DNA of 64,000 nucleotides from Ectobacillus sp. JY-23 (GCF_023022965.1 NZ_CP095462.1:2170001-2234000), one strand, 5' to 3'. Shown: positions 1 through 7,194, counted from the first letter of the stretch. Made by a program: numbers and translations. The notes: a model not told the origin generated them from the sequence alone.

Positions 1-569
1 GCTCTTAAAATAAAGTGCCAAATTGCAAAAATTTCGATTCCATTTAAAAATCCAAATAATCCACCCTCAGGTTCTACCAACCCTCCAAAACTCGTTACAT
101 AAAAGGGCATGGATCCATCAATAAAATACTTAATTAAACCATTAACCCAAATTGAAATCACAGTAATAATCATAATATGAATATTTAAAGATAACAATTG
201 CTTGAACTTCACATCTGAACTTGTAAATTTCGCCAAAAATAACTGAACACCTGAAGATACAAACAGGTATACGAACGGGATGAGTCCACCAGCTGCTATA
301 ATAGATATTCTCGTGAAAGTGACGAGAAATTCCTCGGAGCCTTTGGGAACATCTCCTTGGAGAAGAAAGTTAGTGTCAAGGGAAAATGCTGTAATAATTG
401 TGCCCGTCATTTGCAATACAAATATAATGACTAAAGGAAAAACTATGATTGGATTACGTTTCATTCTCTCAAAATTTTGTAACGGTGCAAAAATGGTTCC
501 TAAGAGCGTTGGGCGTTCCCTATCTACCTTTGCCGTCTCAACTTTAACTCCCAAAATATTCTCTCTCAT
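1..569 (-). CDS. YIP1-family membrane protein, partial (C-terminus beyond left edge)
   Basis: An open minus-strand frame runs from an ATG at 569 to the window edge without a stop (about 189 codons seen). A ribosome site (AAGGAG) lies 10 bases before the ATG. The protein opens with a polar stretch (MRENILGVKVETAKVDRERP) and then has several hydrophobic spans with the layout of the YIP1 family, which includes Bacillus subtilis YknW. YknW works with the YknXYZ exporter in protection against the SDP toxin, and the AS-48 circular bacteriocin system uses a related accessory exporter for self-protection (family knowledge). Since the gene is divergent from the bacteriocin-type cluster and shares a dyad with its regulator, I infer a role in self-immunity; further yknXYZ-like genes would lie left of the window. 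Family call fairly sure, role unproven. Confidence 0.7.
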   Translation of the reverse strand, partial: MRENILGVKVETAKVDRERPTLLGTIFAPLQNFERMKRNPIIVFPLVIIFVLQMTGTIITAFSLDTNFLLQGDVPKGSEEFLVTFTRISIIAAGGLIPFVYLFVSSGVQLFLAKFTSSDVKFKQLLSLNIHIMIITVISIWVNGLIKYFIDGSMPFYVTSFGGLVEPEGGLFGFLNGIEIFAIWHFILR

Positions 570-591
570 CTTATCACTTCTCCTTATACCA

Positions 592-620
592 ATTATAAAA
601 TATTCCTTAAAGAATTAAAT
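592..620 (-). promoter_or_regulatory. Promoter -10 and overlapping dyad before the YIP1 gene
   Basis: On the minus strand a perfect TATAAT (597-592) lies 22 bases before the ATG at 569. Just upstream, where the spacer and -35 should be, sits the dyad ATTCCTTAAAGAATTAAAT (602-620, plus-strand reading) in place of a good -35 box. The same 19-mer with two changes occurs at 855-873 before the divergent regulator gene, which suggests a shared operator. Confidence 0.45.
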
Positions 621-854
621 ATGATTCGAAACCATATAAAATCCTTTATAAATCCTGAAATTCTTTTCAATAAAGGTTTATATCGGTATCGAAAAAAATA
701 ACTTTAAGAATATTATTTACTATTTCATCGTTTTAATTGTAAAATAACAACAACTACTTAATCTTATACTACTTAAAAATCCATTCATCTTTATGTTATT
801 ATCTTACAGTTTCGAATTCAAAATCAATACATATTTGTTTGACTTATATGTAAT

Positions 855-873
855 ATTCCTTTAGGAATTAAAT
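855..873 (+). promoter_or_regulatory. Dyad operator candidate before the regulator gene
   Basis: ATTCCTTTAGGAATTAAAT contains the palindrome ATTCC-TTTA-GGAAT and matches 17 of 19 positions of the motif at 602-620. It ends 40 bases before the regulator ATG at 914. A TTGACT hexamer at 839-844 precedes it, but no well-spaced -10 is obvious, so promoter placement is uncertain. Confidence 0.4.
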
Positions 874-913
874 TTATAGCCAATCTGTAAAAGCAGAAGA
901 ATAGGAGGAGAAA

Positions 914-1585
914 ATGAACTTAGTCGTTATATCTCAAAACAGTTTATTGATATCTTTACTAAGAACTGTACTCAATAACACAAAGGTTCAAATAGAAGTC
1001 TTAAAAAACCCCATTAGCTATAATACTCTTCATCTCCCTCCCTCTAGTAGTAGGGAAGCTGCACTAATAATTGACACACAACTATTGGACGAAGCTGCAG
1101 CGCAACGTTGGATGGATTTTGCAAAAATTTCCAAGAATCCTATTTTGCTGGTCAACACGGAATATCAAACTCCTGAGGACATTATTAGTGTTCAAAAATC
1201 TATTCTTTATTTATCTAACCCTTTACTATCTCTAGGGAATTTGGATGCAATTAAAGAACATGAGGAAAACCACTCTGAGAAACATGCACTAGATTTATAT
1301 TTGGATACAGATGTCATTTTTGACATTTCTAATCTTTGTGTATTAAAAAAAGGAGAAAAAATTCCTCTGACCAATCTGGAGGCAAAAATTTTGTTATTTC
1401 TTTATAAAAATTTAAATCAAATTATTGAAACAAATATTTTGATGGAAAAAGCAGAATTGTCAAATAGCGCAAGTTTATATGTCCATATTAAAAACTTAAG
1501 GAACAAGATTGAAAAGAACCCTCAAAGCCCAGCCATTCTAAAGACAGCTCGAAAAAAAGGATATATTCTATCAATCAAACCTTAA
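914..1585 (+). CDS. Orphan OmpR/PhoB-type winged-helix regulator with degenerate receiver
   Basis: This 223-residue protein starts at an ATG preceded by GGAGGAGAAA. Residues about 145-222 form an OmpR-type DNA-binding winged helix (LTNLEAKILLFL, then an HIKNLRNKIE recognition region and an RKKGYIL wing). The N-terminal half has the alternating strand/helix look of a receiver, but the usual acidic pair is replaced by VISQNS at the start. The only candidate for the phosphorylated Asp is in the segment LIIDTQLL. No sensor kinase gene is visible in the neighbourhood. It lies 160 bases upstream of the peptide genes on the same strand and is the obvious candidate to control them. Whether it is phosphorylation-independent is an inference from the missing acidic pocket. 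Confidence 0.75.
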   Translation: MNLVVISQNSLLISLLRTVLNNTKVQIEVLKNPISYNTLHLPPSSSREAALIIDTQLLDEAAAQRWMDFAKISKNPILLVNTEYQTPEDIISVQKSILYLSNPLLSLGNLDAIKEHEENHSEKHALDLYLDTDVIFDISNLCVLKKGEKIPLTNLEAKILLFLYKNLNQIIETNILMEKAELSNSASLYVHIKNLRNKIEKNPQSPAILKTARKKGYILSIKP

Positions 1586-1745
1586 GAAAGAATACATCCA
1601 TATATATGAAACCTAAAGAAAAACTATATTGTATTAAAATGTAATTAATGTTAAATTTTAGATATTGGTAGTAAGCATTTCTTCAAAACGAGTACATAGT
1701 TACAGTGCTTATTTTCCTAAAAACAATCAGAATGGGGGCAAAAAC

Positions 1746-1937
1746 ATGGAACATTTCGTAGGGCATTTGGTTTCAAAGTTAGGATTGGATCAAGAGGTAT
1801 CATTGGCAATCGTAGCTCTGTTAGGATCTGCTGGTGCAGCCGCTGTAGTGGCAGCTTGGCCTTTCTTGGCACCTTTCGTTCTAACACTTCGTGGTATTTT
1901 AGCGGTAGCGGGAACTGCTGCAGCTGTAGGGTTCTAA
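1746..1937 (+). CDS. Circular bacteriocin-like precursor peptide 1
   Basis: A 63-residue, strongly hydrophobic peptide. The ATG at 1746 follows GGGGG at 10 bases; the longer in-frame reading from 1665 has no ribosome site and is rejected. There is no Sec signal peptide, double-glycine leader or cysteine. It aligns without gaps to the next gene product (28 of 60 identical), sharing the block PFLAPFV and the end AGTA...G-aromatic. If the leader is the first three residues (MEH), the mature form is 60 residues from Phe to Phe, within the 58-70 range of known circular bacteriocins, several of which have 2-6 residue leaders and an aromatic last residue. Net charge is near zero, like the gassericin A-type subgroup and unlike cationic AS-48. 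Cyclisation and leader length are inferred, supported by the neighbouring DUF95 and ABC genes. Confidence 0.65.
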   Translation: MEHFVGHLVSKLGLDQEVSLAIVALLGSAGAAAVVAAWPFLAPFVLTLRGILAVAGTAAAVGF

Positions 1938-1964
1938 AAATTTAATTACTGGAGGTAACCAATC

Positions 1965-2159
1965 ATGGTTGAAAAACTTACTGGGTTATTAGTAGGCACT
2001 CTTGGCGTTGAGAAACAAGTAGCTGTCGCAATTGCTGGATTAATTGCATCCGGTGGCGTATGGTACGCAGTAATCGCGTATCCGTTCTTGGCACCTTTTG
2101 TTGCGACAATTCAAGGTGTCATTGCAATTGCAGGTACAGCAGGAATAATAGGTTGGTAA
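1965..2159 (+). CDS. Circular bacteriocin-like precursor peptide 2
   Basis: A 64-residue hydrophobic peptide whose ATG follows a strong GGAGG at 8-9 bases, only 27 bases after the stop of peptide 1. It has the same architecture as peptide 1: a short polar start (MVEK), a Gly/Ala-rich helix region, the shared PFLAPFV block, and a final IIGW. Removing four residues leaves 60, the same predicted mature length as peptide 1, and gives a Leu-Trp ligation junction as in uberolysin. It has one Lys and one Glu in the predicted mature part, so it is neutral. Two tandem paralogous precursors in one operon suggest a two-component bacteriocin or recent duplication; which of these holds cannot be told from sequence. 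Confidence 0.65.
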   Translation: MVEKLTGLLVGTLGVEKQVAVAIAGLIASGGVWYAVIAYPFLAPFVATIQGVIAIAGTAGIIGW

Positions 2160-2162
2160 CTG

Positions 2163-3632
2163 TTGAATATGAAGAAAAATCTCCCTGCATATAAAAAGGT
2201 CATCCCTCTTTATATGCGGGGGGATTTTCGTGCGCAAGGAATTGTCCCCAAAACTACATTAGGGAAGATTCTATTATGTATATCTACCTTATGCTATCTC
2301 ATTCCTGTATACCTGTACCTAGAAAAAAATTACAGCTTTTATAATCCACAACACCTAGATGCACTAGTGCCCTTTATATTTTTATTGTTATTCGGTTTAT
2401 ACATATTCAACTCATTAGGCGTAGGGGCTTTGACCGACACCTCTAGTAGAGCTGAAATTCAGTCATTGCGTCAGCTACCCATACAAGTAAAGGACTTATT
2501 AAATATTCGTATATTTATGGGTTTTTGTAGAGGTTACTTGTTCAATATAGTTTTCATACCGCCGGTGGCTTTGGCAATTATTGTGAATCAAGGTATATTT
2601 TCAGAATCATTGTTTTGCTCCTTACTATCTTTTTTATGTTTGCCATTGTTCCCATCCCTAATCGGAACTTTTCTGAACCTGAATTCCAAAACCCCAAACT
2701 TGCAAATCTGGGTAATTGTATTATGTGTGTTTATATTTGCCGGCTTCACTTTCTTACCGTCAATACATGATATACCAGCTCCACTCACAAAGGTCGTTTT
2801 AATAATGTCCTATCCTATTTGGGCCATTCTAGGACATTTAGATATCTGGCATACGCTAGCATTTATAAGCGTTTGTATTATACTGTCTCTCTTCATGCTC
2901 ATGTTAATTTATCATGCTTACACTGAAAATACACAAAAAGGCATTAAAGTCGCATGGCATGAACGTTTATCTTCTCTTATTATAAACAGAAGCCAAAAGG
3001 GATTAGTTCTTTATCTCTCAATTGTATTGGGTAGAATATCACTTTTACATGTATGCATGGCATTTATTGTTGTGGGTACCATGTCATATATCACTATGTG
3101 GTCCATACACGATATTCCAAGCAACTTTATTAAAAGGGTGATACTTTCCTTCACCTCGGTATCTATACCTATTTTATTGATTTTTATTATCCTTAAGATT
3201 TCTATTGGTAAAATTGAGGAGCATAAAAGGTTACACTATCTGCCGATACCTTATCAGTGGCATTTACTTATCCCCCTTTGTTGTTCTGTATGCATTATAA
3301 GTTTCATGTTGTTCATATGGGGGATTGTGTTGATGCAAGCGTTTAAGATTTCTTTTATCTTGTATTACTTAGGTTTTACGTCATTGGGCTCTCTAAGTAT
3401 AAGTACTATCTTAATTCACTTACTATTCAGCCCGAGAAAACTCACAGCTAGCTTATATTTATTTCTGTTTATAAACATAAAATCTTTCATTCTAGTAACT
3501 GTTTCAATTTTCTTGAACGAACCTCTTTTCACTTTGTTGACGAGCGCTTTAATTGATATCGTCTATTTTGGATATTATGTAAAATTCGTGATGTATCAAA
3601 ACTATATGACCTACTTGGAGGTTGACCAATGA
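2163..3632 (+). CDS. Large multi-spanning membrane protein of the bacteriocin cluster (B component)
   Basis: 489 residues with about ten or more hydrophobic spans. It is the size and position of As-48B/CirB-type proteins, needed for maturation or secretion of circular bacteriocins and located directly after the structural gene. Sequence similarity to those proteins is not something I can confirm by eye; the call rests on topology and order. The start is either TTG at 2163 or ATG at 2169, both four to ten bases after the stop of peptide 2 and with only a weak ribosome site, which points to translational coupling. A 20-bp hairpin (2176-2228) lies over codons 5-22. The stop overlaps the next start (ATGA). 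Confidence 0.6.
   Translation: MNMKKNLPAYKKVIPLYMRGDFRAQGIVPKTTLGKILLCISTLCYLIPVYLYLEKNYSFYNPQHLDALVPFIFLLLFGLYIFNSLGVGALTDTSSRAEIQSLRQLPIQVKDLLNIRIFMGFCRGYLFNIVFIPPVALAIIVNQGIFSESLFCSLLSFLCLPLFPSLIGTFLNLNSKTPNLQIWVIVLCVFIFAGFTFLPSIHDIPAPLTKVVLIMSYPIWAILGHLDIWHTLAFISVCIILSLFMLMLIYHAYTENTQKGIKVAWHERLSSLIINRSQKGLVLYLSIVLGRISLLHVCMAFIVVGTMSYITMWSIHDIPSNFIKRVILSFTSVSIPILLIFIILKISIGKIEEHKRLHYLPIPYQWHLLIPLCCSVCIISFMLFIWGIVLMQAFKISFILYYLGFTSLGSLSISTILIHLLFSPRKLTASLYLFLFINIKSFILVTVSIFLNEPLFTLLTSALIDIVYFGYYVKFVMYQNYMTYLEVDQ
2176..2228 (+). promoter_or_regulatory. Long RNA hairpin across the start of the B gene
   Basis: Bases 2176-2195 pair with 2209-2228 over 20 positions (two G-U pairs, no mismatches) around a 13-base loop; the centre is CATATAAA/TTTATATG. 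It lies between the peptide genes and the export genes and could cut transcription or protect the peptide mRNA 3' end, giving more peptide than transporter. It is followed by only four T residues, so a full terminator is unlikely. Confidence 0.5.
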
Positions 3633-4141
3633 TTAAAAAAATGCCATGGTATTCACTTATAGTTACTCTGGTGTATATTTTAGGTGCCGCAATTGGAGCC
3701 TACTCGGCTAGCAAGTTAAATATGGAACTAACTCCAGATCCACAAAAACTAAACTACGACACCGTAATCCTGCATAATTTGAATGTAGTATTGCTGATGG
3801 CCGCTGGGATTGTCACACTAGGAATTGGAACACTCTCTATCATTTTCATTAATGGATCATCTTTAGGAATCACATTGGGCGCTTTTGCCGATAAACATTA
3901 CTTTGGAGACATTGTGATGGCACTAGTTCCACATGGTATTTTTGAAATACCAGCATTTATCATCGCTGCTGCTGGGGATTTATATATATGTGTAGCTATT
4001 ATCCTTTTGATTATGAGGCGAAAAGAAAATGCCAAAACCAAATTTAAAAGAGGAGTTATGTTTAATGTCGCTGCCGCTGCATTAATTATCGTCGCTGGAA
4101 TTGTCGAAGTAAGCATGCCTGTGCCGACCATCTCTCAATAA
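3629..4141 (+). CDS. SpoIIM/DUF95-family membrane protein (C component)
   Basis: 170 residues with four or five membrane spans. The central ITLGAFADKHYFGD, PHGIFEIPAFIIAAAGD and following spans are the hallmark of the SpoIIM (DUF95) family; the PHGIxElPA motif is typical. DUF95 proteins are found in essentially every known circular bacteriocin operon (As-48C, CarD, CirC type), where they are required for production. The ATG overlaps the previous stop by four bases. Outside such clusters, DUF95 proteins also occur as SpoIIM and as partners of ABC ATPases. The combination with two small peptides and an ATPase gene 12 bases downstream makes the bacteriocin role the best reading. Confidence 0.85.
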   Translation: MIKKMPWYSLIVTLVYILGAAIGAYSASKLNMELTPDPQKLNYDTVILHNLNVVLLMAAGIVTLGIGTLSIIFINGSSLGITLGAFADKHYFGDIVMALVPHGIFEIPAFIIAAAGDLYICVAIILLIMRRKENAKTKFKRGVMFNVAAAALIIVAGIVEVSMPVPTISQ

Positions 4142-4153
4142 AAAAGAAAGAGG

Positions 4154-4810
4154 TTGATCCAAATTAAAAATACTGTTTTAGAAGTAAAACATTTACATAA
4201 AAGCTATACAGATAAGAAGGTTTTAGAGAATGTTAATCTCTCTATATACGAAGGAGAGTTTGTGGCGCTTAATGGAGAAAATGGCGCAGGGAAATCTACA
4301 ACATTACATTGCATTCTAGGAATGTTATCTCGAGATTCAGGAGACATCTATGTATCGAATTATCATATAGATATTGAGCCGGTTAAATCTAGACACCTTG
4401 TCGGCTTTTCTCCTGATGATCCTTTTTTATATTCGTACCTATCAGGACTAGAGCACCTTAAGCTGTGGGCAGGCTTTCGCGGTCTTGATGAGCAATCCAT
4501 CAGTTATGGAAGAGCCTTATTACATCACTTAGGATTAAATGACCGCGATCTTCATAATCTGACGAGCACCTATAGCAAAGGTATGAAACAAAAACTCTCC
4601 TTTATAGGTGCCATATTTCACAAACCTGCTTTAATTGTGCTAGATGAGCCTTTCACTGCCATGGATCAGGATTCAACTGAAGCGGCCCTTCAACTCCTAG
4701 AATCCTTGAAAACACAAAAGTGTAGTATGCTCTTCTCTTCACATCAAGCGAACATTAAAAACAGACTGGCAGATCGATTTTTGACATTAAAAGACGGTCA
4801 TATTGAATAA
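4154..4810 (+). CDS. ABC transporter ATP-binding protein (D component)
   Basis: About 215 residues. Walker A GENGAGKST (41-49), signature YSKGMKQKL (140-148), Walker B ALIVLDEPF (159-167) and a SSHQ switch-His region are all present, so it should be an active ATPase of the ABC-2 exporter class. It corresponds to the ATPase always paired with DUF95 and B proteins in circular bacteriocin operons. The start is odd: TTG at 4154 has its purine-rich sequence directly abutting it, while AGAGGTTGATC looks like the ribosome site for the ATT codon at 4163. An AUU start is possible but rare; the next ATG is far inside the protein. Function sure, start unsure. Confidence 0.85.
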   Translation: MIQIKNTVLEVKHLHKSYTDKKVLENVNLSIYEGEFVALNGENGAGKSTTLHCILGMLSRDSGDIYVSNYHIDIEPVKSRHLVGFSPDDPFLYSYLSGLEHLKLWAGFRGLDEQSISYGRALLHHLGLNDRDLHNLTSTYSKGMKQKLSFIGAIFHKPALIVLDEPFTAMDQDSTEAALQLLESLKTQKCSMLFSSHQANIKNRLADRFLTLKDGHIE

Positions 4811-4837
4811 TACCCATAGAGAAAGGTGAGAGCAATA

Positions 4838-5215
4838 TTGAAATCTCCTCATGATGAAGACATTCTATTTTATGCGTTTTGGATGAAAAGAAATGAAGAT
4901 GAATCACATATCGCATATGGAGTAGATAGAAACAAATTCATATCTGGCATCACTATTACAATCATTTTAACTGCAATAGTGATTTTTTTATTAATAGCTA
5001 ATATGCTTTCTCTTATTTTATATGTAAGCATAGGATATGTACTCTACCATTTCCTCTATCTGATATTCATTAGCAAATACATAGGTTGGTATGAGGTAGA
5101 TCAAAATGGAAGACCCCTTACACTTATAAGCAAAGGATTTTTAGCGCCTCAAATCATTAAAAACCGGGCGCCCGTATCAAAAAAACGTTTTTTACAGGAG
5201 GCCAAATATGAATAA
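4838..5215 (+). CDS. Small membrane protein of the bacteriocin cluster
   Basis: About 125 residues. The polar first part is followed by two adjacent membrane spans (roughly residues 37-75) and a basic C-terminal tail after IGWYEVDQNG. I chose TTG at 4838 because AAAGGTGAG (4822-4830) sits eight bases before it; the alternative GTG at 4826 lies inside that ribosome site. No family is recognised. Its place after the ATPase is where circular bacteriocin operons carry accessory or immunity genes. It overlaps the next gene by eight bases, so the two are co-translated and may act together. Confidence 0.6.
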   Translation: MKSPHDEDILFYAFWMKRNEDESHIAYGVDRNKFISGITITIILTAIVIFLLIANMLSLILYVSIGYVLYHFLYLIFISKYIGWYEVDQNGRPLTLISKGFLAPQIIKNRAPVSKKRFLQEAKYE

Positions 5216-5540
5216 AAACAAATACTTATTGCTTCTTATTATCTGCATCAGTACCGCTGTACTTGTTGCAATTGGCATGCCGGAATATTCCAAAGAGGCT
5301 GCAAAAAGAGCACAAAATGGCGCATCTTCTCTTATACCTCTTAACGAATTACCCATCATGGTCAATGTTTCTGGCCTGTTATCATTTGTTGTAGCCATTT
5401 GGGGTGTCATTATGGCATTTAGAAGAAGACAATGGTTATGGCTCGTCTCCTTCGTGTTTTTAAGCTATCTCTCTGTAGGCATGTATGCCCTTTTAAATTT
5501 TATCCGATTGCACAACAAAGAAAAGAAAATTGTAGCATAA
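5208..5540 (+). CDS. Small membrane protein, candidate immunity protein
   Basis: 110 residues: an N-terminal span, an outside loop of about 40 residues (KEAAKRAQNGAS...), two further spans and a basic end (RLHNKEKKIVA). The ATG has a strong AGGAGG at seven bases. Last gene of the operon, immediately followed by a terminator. Small, basic, hydrophobic last genes confer immunity in AS-48 and circularin A, so immunity is the natural guess, but those proteins are shorter (about 50 residues) and no sequence match is claimed. Confidence 0.6.
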   Translation: MNKNKYLLLLIICISTAVLVAIGMPEYSKEAAKRAQNGASSLIPLNELPIMVNVSGLLSFVVAIWGVIMAFRRRQWLWLVSFVFLSYLSVGMYALLNFIRLHNKEKKIVA

Positions 5541-5566
5541 AAAAACAGCCATTATAGGCTGTTTTT
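5541..5566. terminator. Bidirectional terminator between bacteriocin operon and yidC gene
   Basis: AAAAACAGCC and GGCTGTTTTT form a perfect 10-bp stem around ATTATA. The A and T runs on both sides let it serve both convergent transcripts. Confidence 0.85.
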
Positions 5567-6347
5567 ATGCTTCTTGTCCTCTCATTACTGCTTTAGCTTT
5601 TTTATAATAAAACAGTTTCTTTGCAAAAATCGTCTGTACAATTACGAACATACAGCTCATCGCCCAATATAAAGGCAAAGCAGATGGAACAGTCAAACAA
5701 ATAGAAAACATCATAATCGGAGAAATGAACCCAATGTAAGATAAGTATTTGGGCATATTTTCATTTGCACCCTGATCCTTATTGACAAACACTTGAATGA
5801 CATACACCATACCTGTGATTAAAGAAAGCGAGAAATCTGGTTTACCTAGTTGCAACCATAAGAACTCATGAGAAGCGATGGCTGGAGACGATTGGATTGC
5901 ATAATAAACGCCAATTAGGACCACTAGTTGGATTAGAATTGGTAAACATCCCGTCGCGAACGGGTTTACCCCATACTCTTTGTGCAATGCAAGGATTTCC
6001 TTATCTCTCTCTTTTGCCAAAGACGGGGTATCTTGGATTTGATCTTTTGTATACTTCTGCTTAACCGCTTGTATCTTCGGCTGCAACACCTTCATTTTCT
6101 CTTTTCGAATTGCCTGCATGATGTATTGCTTGACCATCATTGGCATCAACACCAATCTCATAATGAATGTTAATCCAATAATCGCCAAACCATAGCTGTT
6201 ATCGAAAGCAGCAGCCAAAGACTCAATCGACCAAGTAAGAAACGAGACAAAATGGTTGAACAGTCCCGTCATCCCATTCATCTTGTCACACCCCGCCAAG
6301 AATAGAGCAGGTACACTCACCAAAAACACAACTTGCCTTATTCTCAT
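5565..6347 (-). CDS. Membrane protein insertase, YidC/Oxa1/SpoIIIJ family (YidC2-type lipoprotein)
   Basis: 260 residues with a lipobox (FLAGC, Cys about residue 20) and the five-span YidC core: the first span after GLFNHFVSFL, a positively charged cytoplasmic loop with MKVLQPKIQAVKQKY, and the later spans with NPFATGCLPILIQ and ALPLYWAMSC. It inserts proteins into the cytoplasmic membrane. The length matches Gram-positive YidC proteins. The start has AAAGGAG upstream. The conserved basic residue in the first span is present (FIMRLVLMP). Bacilli carry two or more paralogs; whether this one serves sporulation or the adjacent membrane-rich bacteriocin system cannot be told. Confidence 0.9.
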   Translation of the reverse strand: MRIRQVVFLVSVPALFLAGCDKMNGMTGLFNHFVSFLTWSIESLAAAFDNSYGLAIIGLTFIMRLVLMPMMVKQYIMQAIRKEKMKVLQPKIQAVKQKYTKDQIQDTPSLAKERDKEILALHKEYGVNPFATGCLPILIQLVVLIGVYYAIQSSPAIASHEFLWLQLGKPDFSLSLITGMVYVIQVFVNKDQGANENMPKYLSYIGFISPIMMFSICLTVPSALPLYWAMSCMFVIVQTIFAKKLFYYKKAKAVMRGQEA

Positions 6348-6469
6348 GATAATAAGCTCCTTTATCTATAAGAGTACAATATCATCATAACAATTTATTG
6401 TATTTTTGTAAGAATATAAAAAACTTAGATTAAGCTTATTAAAAGCTTTATATCTATGATGAAAGGAAA

Positions 6470-6490
6470 AGGTGCCTATTACAGACACCT
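6470..6490 (-). terminator. Terminator of the first DUF6904-like gene
   Basis: Arms 6470-6477 and 6483-6490 form an 8-bp stem with one G-U pair on the minus strand, followed by TTTTCCTTTC on that strand. Confidence 0.6.
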
Positions 6491-7194
6491 CATCCCCCTA
6501 CTTCTTCAGGATATCTTACATTTAAACGCACATCCCATGTACAACAGTTTTGTCTAAGTGCCGTCTTGCGAACCGTATGCTGCACATCTTGATAATCGTC
6601 TTCTTGCTCGGCAATGCGCCGAGCCGCCTGCGGAATACTTGATAGCCGGTTGTCTGGATCCATATTGAGAAACTCTGCGTTTAACACATCTATGTATTGT
6701 CCGGTGTAGCCTCTAATGGAAAAGCCGGGGCTTTGCATCAGGCTGACAACCTCTGCAAAGGTCTCTGGCGGCAGATTCCTTTGAAGACACGTTATCGCAG
6801 CCGATTGAAATAAACGAATACACGATGCGGATTCATCCCACTCTGCATACTTGTCCTGTTTGACCAGTTCGTTGAGTGCCATGATGATAAACAACAGCTC
6901 CGGCCACAAAATTCGCGTACCGACGTACAGGCTCTTTTGCGGTTCCCAAGACTCTCCGTATGCTGCGGCGAATAAACCTTTATGCAAGTTTAAATACGTA
7001 ACATCCCGATTCCCCATCAGCGCACCATATAAGTCATAACACAAGCAAAGCAAACGAACCTTTGTGCCGTTATATTGCGGCTCCGTTTCATTCTCCGCAA
7101 CCTGCTTTAATACCTTGACCAGCATGCCAATATCCCAATGATCACCATAAACCGTTACACCTACACCATCATTTGTTGCCTTCATATGTATCAT
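6490..7194 (-). CDS. Conserved hypothetical protein, DUF6904-like, copy 1
   Basis: 234 residues, soluble, with no signal peptide or obvious catalytic motif. It is clearly homologous to the product at 7502-8251: both share a start of the type GVGVTVYGDHWD, LCYDLYGALMGNRDVT, LWPELLFIIMALN, the YTGQYIDVLN block and a VRLNVRYPEE end. I recall this family in Bacillus as DUF6904, of unknown function; that name is from memory. The ATG at 7194 follows GGTAGGGG. Each copy has its own promoter region and they are not an obvious operon (307-base gap). Confidence 0.75.
   Translation of the reverse strand: MIHMKATNDGVGVTVYGDHWDIGMLVKVLKQVAENETEPQYNGTKVRLLCLCYDLYGALMGNRDVTYLNLHKGLFAAAYGESWEPQKSLYVGTRILWPELLFIIMALNELVKQDKYAEWDESASCIRLFQSAAITCLQRNLPPETFAEVVSLMQSPGFSIRGYTGQYIDVLNAEFLNMDPDNRLSSIPQAARRIAEQEDDYQDVQHTVRKTALRQNCCTWDVRLNVRYPEEVGG

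Noticed and set aside
280-618. Plus-strand 112-codon frame
   Set aside because: It is the shadow of the minus-strand YIP1 gene, which has the ribosome site, membrane spans and family look.
1665-1745. Upstream extension of bacteriocin peptide 1 (90-residue reading)
   Set aside because: No ribosome site at 1665, unlike 1746, and peptide 2 has no matching extension.
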